From Solirubrobacter sp044865965 (GTDB lineage: Bacteria > Actinomycetota > Thermoleophilia > Solirubrobacterales > Solirubrobacteraceae), in NCBI GenBank assembly GCA_044865965.1, contig JBIOTP010000080.1, positions 1-13,683 on the forward strand: 13,683 bases of DNA, given 5' to 3'. The translations under genes and the position numbers were made by a program. Position 1 is the stretch's first letter. Each line of letters starts with the position of its first letter. Below the pieces are notes generated by a model, which had not been told where the DNA came from, made no database searches, and saw only the letters and a program-made list of their open reading frames with translations. Below are positions 1 through 6,522 of the stretch, in pieces.

Positions 1-77
1 AACGGCACGATCAGCGTGATGGGCTTGCTCGGGTACGGCGCCTGTGCGGCCGCGCCGCCGGCGCAAGCGGCCGCGAC
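1..77 (-). CDS. TctC/Bug-like periplasmic binding protein N-terminal fragment (partial, off the window edge)
   Basis: Read leftwards off the window edge in the frame whose last complete codon is 5..3, this stretch gives AAACAGGAAAQA followed by PYPSKPITLIVP. The second part matches the conserved start of mature TctC/Bug-type solute-binding receptors of tripartite tricarboxylate transporters (YPxKPI-x-LIVPF), and the preceding Ala-rich stretch with a cleavage-like AQA resembles the end of a signal peptide. Third codon positions are almost all G/C in this frame, whereas the overlapping frame of the upstream membrane protein turns A-rich here and stops at 11. No convincing start codon or clean signal peptide lies upstream in this frame: the only in-frame ATG, near 222, leads into an Arg-rich stretch. 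The match covers about 12 residues only, so chance or an assembly chimera remains possible. Confidence 0.3.
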
Positions 78-238
78 ACGGCGGCCCGCCGCGGAGGCGG
101 CGGCGCGGAGCCGGCGTCGTCGAGGAGCGCGAGGACGATCGCGGTCGCGGCGATCAGCGCGACGGAGATCGCGAACAGCCGGGGGCGGTCGGCGTCCGAA
201 AGCGGCCGGTTCAGGAACCATCGCAGCCGGTCAATCAC
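11..238 (-). CDS. Single-span membrane protein, last visible gene of the T4SS operon; C-terminus probably frameshifted
   Basis: GTG at 238 opens a 75-residue frame: a short amphipathic N-terminus (VIDRLRWFLNRPLSDADRPR), one strong membrane helix at about residues 22-38 (FAISVALIAATAIVLALL), then a Pro/Ala/Arg-rich tail ending at TGA 11-13. The layout (short cytoplasmic N-terminus, one helix, Pro-rich linker) is what one expects at the start of a bitopic T4SS accessory protein with a larger extracytoplasmic domain, so the stop at 11 looks premature. Codon use deteriorates over roughly the last 10-15 codons while another frame looks coding. In-frame GTG at 247 and TTG in the neighbouring repeat are alternative starts. 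It follows the VirB6-like gene after a 65-nt gap made of tandem repeats. I do not recognise the family. Confidence 0.45.
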   Translation of the reverse strand: MIDRLRWFLNRPLSDADRPRLFAISVALIAATAIVLALLDDAGSAPPPPRRAAVSRPLAPAARPHRRRTRASPSR

Positions 239-335
239 CGCTCGCACCAGGCGCCGAAGATGGCCGTTCAACCGCCGTTCGCACCAAGGCCGATGACAGC
301 CGGTCAACCACGGCTCGCACCAGGCGCCGACGACG
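226..335. repeat. Threefold imperfect tandem repeat (37/36/37 bp) at a gene junction
   Basis: Three contiguous units lie at 226-262, 263-298 and 299-335. The outer units agree at 33 of 37 positions; the middle one is more diverged and lacks one base. The shared minus-strand core reads GGTGCGA...GGTTGAMCGGC. The VirB6-like stop codon (304-306) is in one outer unit and the GTG start of the next gene (238) in the other. There are no spacers between units, so this is not a CRISPR array. Confidence 0.85.
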
Positions 336-2136
336 GCCTCGGGGCCGGCGCGGGCGGCGCCGTGTCCTCGGTTGGGACGCGCCGGCGCTCGCGCAGCTCG
401 CGGGCGCGGCGCATGACCTCCTCGTGGATCGCGCGCGGCGTCGCCTCGCGCGCCGGCGCCCGATCGCCCGCCACCGGCGACACGCTCTCGGCGCCGGCCG
501 GGCGCGGCGCGGGGGCCTCGCCGGTCACGGTGACCCGGTGCGCGCCCCCGGAGCCGCGCGCCTCCGAGCCGCCCGTGAGCGCGCTCTCCTGCCGGGCGTC
601 GTCTCGGCGCGCGACGCCCACCAGCGCGCCGAACGGCCGCGTCGCCATCTGCGCCCCGCGCTGCACGGCGGTCATTCGCGGGAGCCGCGCGCCCTCCGCG
701 GCGCCGGTGGTGGCCGCCACCAGCCGGGCGCTGATCTGCTTGCGGTAGACGAAGATCGCCCAGAAGAACACCGTCTGCAGCCCGAACGCGAACAGGAACC
801 CGAGCGACCCGGTGGCTCCCGTCAGCGCCGCCGACACCGCGACAACGATCGCGATCACCAGCGAGTACAGGGCCTTGATGAAGATCGCGGTGCCGAGCTT
901 GGCCAGCCAGCCCTTGAAGAACTCGTGCCCGGCGCCGGGGAAGATCCCGATCACCAGCGCCACGGGCGCGAACCCCAGCAGGACCAGCGCGACGACCTGG
1001 GCGAGGATCACCGCCAGCGAGAGGAAGCCGAGCAGCACGACGGCGCCCAGCGCGCCGAGGAACACGATCAGCGAGAACGTCAGCCGCTGGAACGCGCCGC
1101 CGGCCTGCTGGACGTCGACCGCCGGCGCGTCCGCGTTGTCCACGCGGTAGCCGGCGAACTGCAGATCGTGGGCGGGGGCCTCGCCCGTGCGCAGCGCGTC
1201 GTACTCGGCCGTGCGCTCGTCGGAGCCGGCGGGCTGGCGCAGGAACCGCGGCGCGTAGCCGCCGTGCCCGTCGCGCCCCGTACGCACGTGGTCGCGGCAC
1301 ACGTCGCGGGCCGGGTCGCGCGGGCCGACCGGGCGCGGGAAGCCGTCCGCGTCGAGGCGGTCGGTGTCCACGCAGTGGCTCAGGCCGCCGAACTCGAGCA
1401 CGACCCAGGGCTCATAGACCAGCGTCTGGAACAGGTGGTCGGCGACCTGGCGCTTGGCCTGGGCGGGATCGTCGAGCGAGCCGCGGTTCGCGCCCGACAG
1501 GAACGCCAGCGACAGCGTGTTCGTCCACCGGCTGGCCTCCCCGACCGTGCGCTCGGGCTGGTAGACGAAGAACAGGGCGACGACGACGAACAGCACCGAC
1601 ACGGCGAGCGCACCGGCGGTCTCCGTGTAGCGGCGCTGCACCAGCGCCTTCCAGATCCCCCAGATGCCGGCGATGAGGATCGCGGCGACCATCCACGCCT
1701 GGCCGATGACGTTCTCGTAGACGCTCGTGATCGCCTGCGCGATCGGCCCGAGCGCGCCGTCCGTGCCCCCGAGCAGATCAAGCGAGAAGGCCCACGTGAA
1801 CAGGTCGATCACGGTCTTGACCAGGAAGCTCGTCGCGCTCCACAGCTGCGCCGCGGCCCACTGGCCGATCATCGGCGGGACGCCGTCGGGGTTCGTCACA
1901 CCGACGTCGACGTGGTAGTCGAGCGCATACGCCGACAGCGGATAGCGATCGACGAGCCCGCCGCTCACCTGCGACTCCGGCGACACGTTGCCCAGGAGGT
2001 CGCTCCCGCGGTACTCGCCGAGCGCCGGCGGCCACGCGAGGAAGAACAGCACGACGACCGCCGGCGCGACCCGCCTCACGCCCACGCTCCGCATGCGCAC
2101 GACGCTGCGGCCGCCGGTGTCGACCCCGTCGTCCAT
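304..2136 (-). CDS. VirB6/TrbL-like polytopic inner-membrane protein of a type IV secretion system
   Basis: Probable central membrane channel component of the conjugation apparatus. The 610-residue product has a signal-like hydrophobic stretch (about 22-38), helices at about 95-118, 146-165 and 174-191, then a long hydrophilic loop (about 192-350, with Cys255 and Cys280). A dense C-terminal cluster of helices follows at about 352-463 (including LAVILAQVVALVLLGFAPVA), and then a Pro/Arg/Ala-rich cytoplasmic tail of about 145 residues. The second cluster, with its Gly/Pro-containing helices, is typical of VirB6/TrbL proteins in actinobacterial conjugation clusters. ATG at 2136 is chosen because it lies one base past the VirB4 stop (TGAGATG) with GGAGG about 12 nt upstream; ATG at 2094 would begin nearer the signal-like helix but lacks an SD. 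Family assignment rests on topology and context, not on a catalytic motif. Confidence 0.8.
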   Translation of the reverse strand: MDDGVDTGGRSVVRMRSVGVRRVAPAVVVLFFLAWPPALGEYRGSDLLGNVSPESQVSGGLVDRYPLSAYALDYHVDVGVTNPDGVPPMIGQWAAAQLWSATSFLVKTVIDLFTWAFSLDLLGGTDGALGPIAQAITSVYENVIGQAWMVAAILIAGIWGIWKALVQRRYTETAGALAVSVLFVVVALFFVYQPERTVGEASRWTNTLSLAFLSGANRGSLDDPAQAKRQVADHLFQTLVYEPWVVLEFGGLSHCVDTDRLDADGFPRPVGPRDPARDVCRDHVRTGRDGHGGYAPRFLRQPAGSDERTAEYDALRTGEAPAHDLQFAGYRVDNADAPAVDVQQAGGAFQRLTFSLIVFLGALGAVVLLGFLSLAVILAQVVALVLLGFAPVALVIGIFPGAGHEFFKGWLAKLGTAIFIKALYSLVIAIVVAVSAALTGATGSLGFLFAFGLQTVFFWAIFVYRKQISARLVAATTGAAEGARLPRMTAVQRGAQMATRPFGALVGVARRDDARQESALTGGSEARGSGGAHRVTVTGEAPAPRPAGAESVSPVAGDRAPAREATPRAIHEEVMRRARELRERRRVPTEDTAPPAPAPRPSSAPGASRG

Positions 2137-2137
2137 C

Positions 2138-4558
2138 TCACGCGGCTTCCTCCAGCCGCCGCGCGCCGGGTGAGGTGTCGAGGATCGCCAGCACGTGCTC
2201 GTGCACGGGCTCGATCTGCAGCTCGGCGACGTGGTCGTCGATGTCGCGCATCAGGCAGCGCCCGCGGCGGTAGCCGCGCACGCGCTCGACCAGCACGCGG
2301 TCGTCGGGGTCCAGGCCGAGCAGCTCGAGAGCCCGGCGCGCCTCGGCCGCGGTCTCCTGGCCGAAGATCAGCCGCGTGCCGATCAGGTTCTCGATCTCGC
2401 CCACGTCCGTGAGCTGCTGGGTGGCGAGGATCAGCGTCGCGTTCTCCGCCCGCCCGAGGCGGTTGAGCCGGTCGATCAACCGCCGCCCGTCGCGCGAGGC
2501 GAGCAGGAACCAGGCCTCGTCGAACAGCACGACCTTGTGCACCGAGCGGTCGCCGGAGACCAGCCGCATCGCGTACGCCGCGATCAGCTTCAGCGTCGCC
2601 ACGCCCAGCCGCTCCGCCTGGTCGTAGTCGGCGCGCGGGATCCCCGGCGCCGGCAGGCTCATCCCGCGCGCCTTGATCGTCGTGACCGGCCGCTGCGCGG
2701 CGATCCGCGCCGCCACGCCGTCGCCGAACCCCAGCCGGGCCACGCCCGAGTCCGCCCACACCGAGAGCGCGTCGCCGGCGGCCCGCGCCTCGGGGTCGCC
2801 GCTGCGCCGGAGGAGGTCCAGTACGCGCAGGCAGCTCGGCCGGCGGTCCTCGAGCGCCTGGCGGACCGCCTTGCGCACCTGCATCTCCCACGCCGGCGGC
2901 GCCTGCGGGACAAGCTCCATCAGGTACGAGCTCGCGAGGTCCTCGCGCAGCCCCTCCGGCGCGACCACGAGCGGATCCAGCAGGCCCCGGAAGCGCTCGT
3001 CGCCGGAGAGCTCGATCACGTGCACGCGGCCCTCGAGCTCGGGCAGCCCCTCGAGGTTGTGGTCGGGCTTGGGATCGACGTCGACGACCACGCTCCCGCG
3101 CCGCTCGGCCTGGAAGGCCAGCAGCTCGGCGGCGATCGTCTTGCCCGAGCCCAGCGTGCCCGCCAGCAGGATCGACGGCGGCCGCCCCGTGCGCGACGCC
3201 TCGGTGACGTCGAACCGCACCGGCCGCGACCCGCCGGTCAGCGTGCGCCCGATGTAGACCCCGCGGTCCGAGCCCGCCTCGTGGGTGCCGATCGGCATCA
3301 GCGCGCCGAACTGCTCGATCGTCAGCACGTCCGAGTAGTCGCGCACGGTCCCGCAGTCCGCGCGCGGCAGGTGATCGAGAAACAGCGGCGGCTGCAGCCC
3401 CAGCGGGCGGTGCAGGGCGACGGTGCCGTAGCGGTGGCGCAGCGCCTCGACGCGGCGCTCGAGCTCGTCGCGGGAGCCGGCGCCGACCGCCAGCGAGATC
3501 GCCGCGCTCAGCAGCGGCGGCCGCTCGTGCGACTGCAGGTAGGCGTCGAGCTCGCGGGCGAGCCGGCGGTTCTCCTCGGCCGTGTAGGACAGCGGCCCGT
3601 GGGTCGAGTTCAGCTGCTCGGAGAACGCCACGTCGGCGTCGACGATCCGCCGGCGCACGCGGGTGATCGCCTCGCGGTTGCCCAGCCAGCGGGCGTGGAC
3701 GACCGCATCGACCGGGAACGCGACGCTCTCCAGCGGCGCGAACAGCAGCTCCGCGCCGCCTGGGAACTCCGACTCCTCCGGCAGCGCGCCCATCCCCAGC
3801 AGCGCCTGGAAGCAGCGGCCCTCCTCGGCGTCGACGACCAGCGTGCGGTCCTCCTCGAGCACCGGCGCGTTCGAGTGGCGCACGAGGTCGGTCGCGAGCG
3901 GCTCGTACGCCGGCTCGCCGCCTGCGGTCTCGACGATCAGCGCGCTCGGCTCCCAGTGATCGTCGAGCGCCGGCTCGGCCACCCCGCGGCACGCCGCCCG
4001 CCGCAGCAGCCACTGCAGCTCGCGGGTCGTCGCGCGGCGCACCGGCAGGCACGCCTCGACGCGCCGGAACGCGCGCTCCTCGGCGGCCACCAGCGCCTCG
4101 ATCTCGGCCGCCGCGATCGGCACCTCGCCGGCGACGCCGAACAGCTCCTCCACGCGCCGGCGCACGCGGTCCATCCCGCGTACCACCCCCGGCGGCCGGT
4201 CGCCGGCGAGCGACACCGCCAGGTAGGCCTCGGGCACGAACGCGCCGAGCTCGCGCAGGTGCGCCTCGTGCCCGCGCAGGTACGACCGCCACGCTGCGGG
4301 CGACTGCCCGCGCGGGTCGAGCAGCGCGTCGGCCTGCTCCGCGTAGCGGCCCGCCGGATACGCGCGGCACACCCGCCACAGCGAGAAGTCGGCCTCCACC
4401 GCGAACGCGAAGCGGGCGAGCCGCCGCAGCCACTCGCGCTTGTCGGCGACGGCGAGGAACGGATACGAGACCGTCTCCACGCGGAACAGGGCGGCGCGCG
4501 CCTGCCCGTGCCCGACGAGGATGTTCTGATGCGCGTAGCGCAGCGGGAACCGCGTCAC
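2138..4558 (-). CDS. VirB4-like conjugation ATPase
   Basis: Cytoplasmic ATPase that would energise assembly of, or transport through, the T4SS channel. The 806-residue product has Walker A GTLGSGKT at about 467-474 and Walker B VVLFDEAW around 677-683 (Asp680/Glu681), followed by an ATQQLTDV segment and an RLIFGQE segment characteristic of the VirB4/TraC/TrbE RecA-like domain. The N-terminal ~400 residues form the variable, non-ATPase half of actinobacterial VirB4 homologues (SCO6880-type). I start at GTG 4558, giving VTRFPLRYAHQNILVGHG; it overlaps the upstream TcpE-like stop as GTGA (4555-4558). The longer in-frame extension to 4843 is Arg/Ala-rich shadow sequence inside the upstream gene. 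The stop at 2138-2140 sits one base before the VirB6-like start, so the two are coupled. Length is normal for the family. Confidence 0.92.
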   Translation of the reverse strand: MTRFPLRYAHQNILVGHGQARAALFRVETVSYPFLAVADKREWLRRLARFAFAVEADFSLWRVCRAYPAGRYAEQADALLDPRGQSPAAWRSYLRGHEAHLRELGAFVPEAYLAVSLAGDRPPGVVRGMDRVRRRVEELFGVAGEVPIAAAEIEALVAAEERAFRRVEACLPVRRATTRELQWLLRRAACRGVAEPALDDHWEPSALIVETAGGEPAYEPLATDLVRHSNAPVLEEDRTLVVDAEEGRCFQALLGMGALPEESEFPGGAELLFAPLESVAFPVDAVVHARWLGNREAITRVRRRIVDADVAFSEQLNSTHGPLSYTAEENRRLARELDAYLQSHERPPLLSAAISLAVGAGSRDELERRVEALRHRYGTVALHRPLGLQPPLFLDHLPRADCGTVRDYSDVLTIEQFGALMPIGTHEAGSDRGVYIGRTLTGGSRPVRFDVTEASRTGRPPSILLAGTLGSGKTIAAELLAFQAERRGSVVVDVDPKPDHNLEGLPELEGRVHVIELSGDERFRGLLDPLVVAPEGLREDLASSYLMELVPQAPPAWEMQVRKAVRQALEDRRPSCLRVLDLLRRSGDPEARAAGDALSVWADSGVARLGFGDGVAARIAAQRPVTTIKARGMSLPAPGIPRADYDQAERLGVATLKLIAAYAMRLVSGDRSVHKVVLFDEAWFLLASRDGRRLIDRLNRLGRAENATLILATQQLTDVGEIENLIGTRLIFGQETAAEARRALELLGLDPDDRVLVERVRGYRRGRCLMRDIDDHVAELQIEPVHEHVLAILDTSPGARRLEEAA

Positions 4559-5130
4559 CGGTGCACCTCCAGGGCCTCGCCGCCGCCGAGCACGACGACC
4601 TGCGACGCCGGCTCGCCGTGCCGCGAGCGCACGACGAGCCGCCCGCGCCGCTCGGACAGCCGCACCGGAAGGCCGAACGTCACCCGCGCGGGCCCGCGCA
4701 CGCGCGCCGGCTGCAGCCGCGTGCCGTGGAGATCCCAGCGCACCGCGAGCGTGCCGTGCCACGGCACCGGCTCCCCCTCGAGCGTCACGACCCGGCCCGC
4801 GCAGCGCCGCCGCGCGCGCGCCCGCAGCCGCAGCCAGTCCCACGCGAAGCGATGCGCCACCCGGCCGTCGGGCGCGGCCTGCGTGCCGAGCACGGCGGCG
4901 GCGAGCGGGACGACGACGTATCGCAGCGGCGGCGACAGCGCGCCCACGAGCTCGGCGGCGCCGGGGAGACGCCCGAGGCCGATCAGGAGCAGCAGCGCCG
5001 CGACGAAGTACCCCACGCCGCGCAGCGGAATGCCGCCCGGGACCGGCAGCGCCCAGCGATCGACGCGGTAGATCCGCCGGTCGACCTCGAACACCCGCCG
5101 GTAGGAGCGGATCAGCAGCCGCTCGCTCAT
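4555..5130 (-). CDS. TcpE-like conjugal transfer membrane protein
   Basis: Small T4SS inner-membrane component of 191 residues. The N-terminus (RSYRRVFEVDRRIYRVD, then LPVPGGIPLRGVGYF) matches the TcpE style (Pfam TcpE family of Gram-positive conjugation clusters): a charged juxtamembrane helix, a PVP-type turn, then two membrane helices at about 38-55 and 69-85. The remaining ~100 residues are Arg-rich and beta-rich, longer than classical TcpE of about 120 residues. ATG at 5130 is 8 nt after the stop of the VirB2-like gene; the longer upstream frame is non-coding in character. The stop overlaps the VirB4 start by four bases. Known TcpE proteins are required for conjugation in clostridial plasmids; the same role here is inferred from context. 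Confidence 0.72.
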   Translation of the reverse strand: MSERLLIRSYRRVFEVDRRIYRVDRWALPVPGGIPLRGVGYFVAALLLLIGLGRLPGAAELVGALSPPLRYVVVPLAAAVLGTQAAPDGRVAHRFAWDWLRLRARARRRCAGRVVTLEGEPVPWHGTLAVRWDLHGTRLQPARVRGPARVTFGLPVRLSERRGRLVVRSRHGEPASQVVVLGGGEALEVHR

Positions 5131-5138
5131 CGGTGCGG

Positions 5139-5438
5139 TCAGCCGGTGATCGTCGACCAGATGTCCCGGATCGTCCCCGCGATGTCGTTCGGCGCCATCA
5201 CGAACCCGCCCACGATCAGCGCCGCGATCATGAAGATCGCCATGTCGGCGAACCGGCGGTTGAGCAGGAACATCAGCGCCACGACGGCCGCGATGCCCAC
5301 GTACAGGCTCTTCGCCCAGCCGCCCAGCAGGTGCCCGACGTTCTCGCCCACCCGCTCGCCGTCGCCCGCCGCGACCGCCGGCGACGCCGCCAGCAGCGAC
5401 CAGGCGGCCGCCGCCGCGCCGTACAGGACCCTGCGCAT
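5139..5438 (-). CDS. VirB2/TrbC-like small two-helix protein (possible pilin subunit)
   Basis: The 99-residue product has a cleavable-type signal peptide (MRRVLYGAAAAAWSLLAASPAVA, about 1-23), a short loop (GDGERVGENVGHLLGGW) and two membrane helices at about 46-60 and 66-82 separated by a basic NRRF turn. That size and topology are those of VirB2/TrbC major pilins, and the position just upstream of tcpE-virB4 fits. ATG at 5438 has a strong SD (GGAGGG, 6 nt spacer) that overlaps the preceding gene's stop region. No single residue proves pilin function; it could instead be a non-pilin channel subunit, as many Gram-positive systems make no classical pilus. Confidence 0.7.
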   Translation of the reverse strand: MRRVLYGAAAAAWSLLAASPAVAAGDGERVGENVGHLLGGWAKSLYVGIAAVVALMFLLNRRFADMAIFMIAALIVGGFVMAPNDIAGTIRDIWSTITG

Positions 5439-5441
5439 CGA

Positions 5442-6326
5442 TCACCCTCCCCTGGGGGTCGTGTTCACAGCCGCCACGTACCAGCGGTCACCGCGCACCA
5501 AGCGGACCCGGTAGCGCAGGGAATACACCGCATCCGTGGCCACATCCCGTGCTCTGACGGTCGCCAGCACCTCCCGCTCCCGTCCGGCCGGCGGCGCCGC
5601 GAGCGACAGCGACACGATGCCGAGCAGCTGGTTGCGCTGCCCGAGCGCGCTCACGCGCGCGCCCGCGGGGACGAGGTACTCGAGCTCGCGCGCGTCGCCC
5701 GCCAGATAGGCACGCAGGAAGCGCGACAGCACGTCCTCGATCGGCGCGCGCTCGGGCCCGGGCAGCGGCTCCGAGCTCGCCGCCTCCACCGACCCGCGCG
5801 CCGGCGGCGCCGCGAAGGCCGGCAGGTCGGAGACGACCAGGCCGCCGCCGCCGTCGCGGGCGACCGGCACGGTCAGATAGCGCGTCTCCCCCGCCACGTC
5901 CGCCGCCACCGTGACCAGCGCGTGGCGACGGTCGAGCCGCGCGGTTCGCGCCACCGTCACCGAGCCGGCGGACCGGCGCGGCGCGTCGTCGGCGAGCTCG
6001 GGCACGATCGAGCTCGCCAGCTCCGGCGCCGCGAACGCCTGCACCGCCCGCGCCGGCGCCTGCGGATCGCGCGGCGAGTAGCTCAGGTACGCGCGCGCGA
6101 AGTCCGCCGCGAACGCCCGCGCCTCGTCGTCCGGCCACGCGGCCGGCGCCGGCCGCGGCGCCCCCACGACCGCCGCCGGCTCGCGCGGCGCCAGCACGCC
6201 CGCGAGGCCGCGCAGCAGCAGCACCACCGCCAGCAGCCACAACACGAACCGCCCGAGCCGCTTCAGGACGGCCGAGGGCGTCCGGATGACCGGCACGCGC
6301 GCGACATCGCGGTCGAGCCGGTCCAC
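5442..6326 (-). CDS. TcpC/VirB8-like bitopic conjugation protein, first gene of the T4SS operon
   Basis: The 294-residue product has a short basic cytoplasmic N-terminus, one membrane helix (about 27-45, FVLWLLAVVLLLRGLAGVL), a Pro/Ala linker, and two successive extracytoplasmic domains at about 64-175 and 190-290. Each domain opens with a helix of the NTF2-like fold (AFAADFARAYLSYSP; VLSRFLRAYLAGDA). This tandem arrangement is the hallmark of TcpC-type proteins, the Gram-positive VirB8 equivalents that scaffold the channel. Start choice: GTG at 6326 is where third-position GC becomes high. A longer frame from GTG 6359 exists but its first codons (CGT, GCT, CGT, TTT, GGT) are unlike the gene and the GGGAGGT abuts the start codon. 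The stop at 5442-5444 is 3 nt before the next start. Confidence 0.78.
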   Translation of the reverse strand: MDRLDRDVARVPVIRTPSAVLKRLGRFVLWLLAVVLLLRGLAGVLAPREPAAVVGAPRPAPAAWPDDEARAFAADFARAYLSYSPRDPQAPARAVQAFAAPELASSIVPELADDAPRRSAGSVTVARTARLDRRHALVTVAADVAGETRYLTVPVARDGGGGLVVSDLPAFAAPPARGSVEAASSEPLPGPERAPIEDVLSRFLRAYLAGDARELEYLVPAGARVSALGQRNQLLGIVSLSLAAPPAGREREVLATVRARDVATDAVYSLRYRVRLVRGDRWYVAAVNTTPRGG

Positions 6327-6477
6327 GGCCCCACCAAAACGCAGGTGAGCGATACGCACACCTCCCTGCAGCAGTCAGACAGCGTCTCCACCGCGCAAGG
6401 TAGGGGGACCCCCGGACGGATCTTCCAATCCTTCACCGGCCGGAAACATCCGGGGGTTTGCACGACTTTTGTGTCTA
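6327..6477. other. 5' region of the T4SS operon with GC-rich inverted repeats
   Basis: Non-coding interval ahead of the T4SS operon. It contains GGGGGACCCCC (6403-6413) and an 8-bp inverted repeat pair, CCCCCGGA (6409-6416) with TCCGGGGG (6449-6456), 32 nt apart. These could fold in RNA or serve as a regulator site. The promoter of the minus-strand operon should be here, but I see no convincing -35/-10 pair. A GGGAGGT at about 6360-6366 (minus) could be a ribosome binding site only if a start other than 6326 is used. Confidence 0.4.
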
Positions 6478-6517
6478 TCGCGAACCTGAACGGGTCAGAC
6501 CCCGTTCAGGTTCGCGA
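6478..6517. terminator. Perfect 17-bp-stem hairpin after the BON gene (terminator or repeat element)
   Basis: The left arm TCGCGAACCTGAACGGG (6478-6494) and right arm CCCGTTCAGGTTCGCGA (6501-6517) are exact reverse complements around a 6-nt loop, TCAGAC. It begins 6 nt past the BON-gene stop (minus strand). Neither side has a U-tract, so it would be a U-less terminator or a stabilising 3' hairpin. The central GGGTCAGACCCC and the adjacent GGTGTCAGGCGCC (6520-6532, containing the BON stop) look like dispersed palindromic repeat units. Confidence 0.7.
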
Positions 6518-6522
6518 CGGTG

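Noticed and set aside
46..74. Two GCGGCCGC (NotI) sites suggesting a cloning junction
   Set aside because: Such octamers are expected by chance in sequence of this GC content; they are noted only because the frame switch occurs in the same place.
226..335. CRISPR array (repeat length of 36-37 bp)
   Set aside because: Units are directly contiguous, diverged and have no spacers; no cas genes nearby.
16..2412. 798-residue plus-strand open frame antisense to the VirB6-like gene
   Set aside because: Arg/Ala/Gly-rich composition without domain pattern; it is the GC-rich shadow of a minus-strand gene with clear membrane topology.
2076..4433. 785-residue minus-strand frame overlapping VirB4
   Set aside because: Almost only Arg/Ala/Gly/Pro; out-of-frame shadow of the VirB4-like ATPase.
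2195..5071. 958-residue plus-strand open frame antisense to VirB4/TcpE
   Set aside because: Its product is an Arg/His/Asp-rich mirror of the real genes, while the minus frame has Walker A/B motifs.
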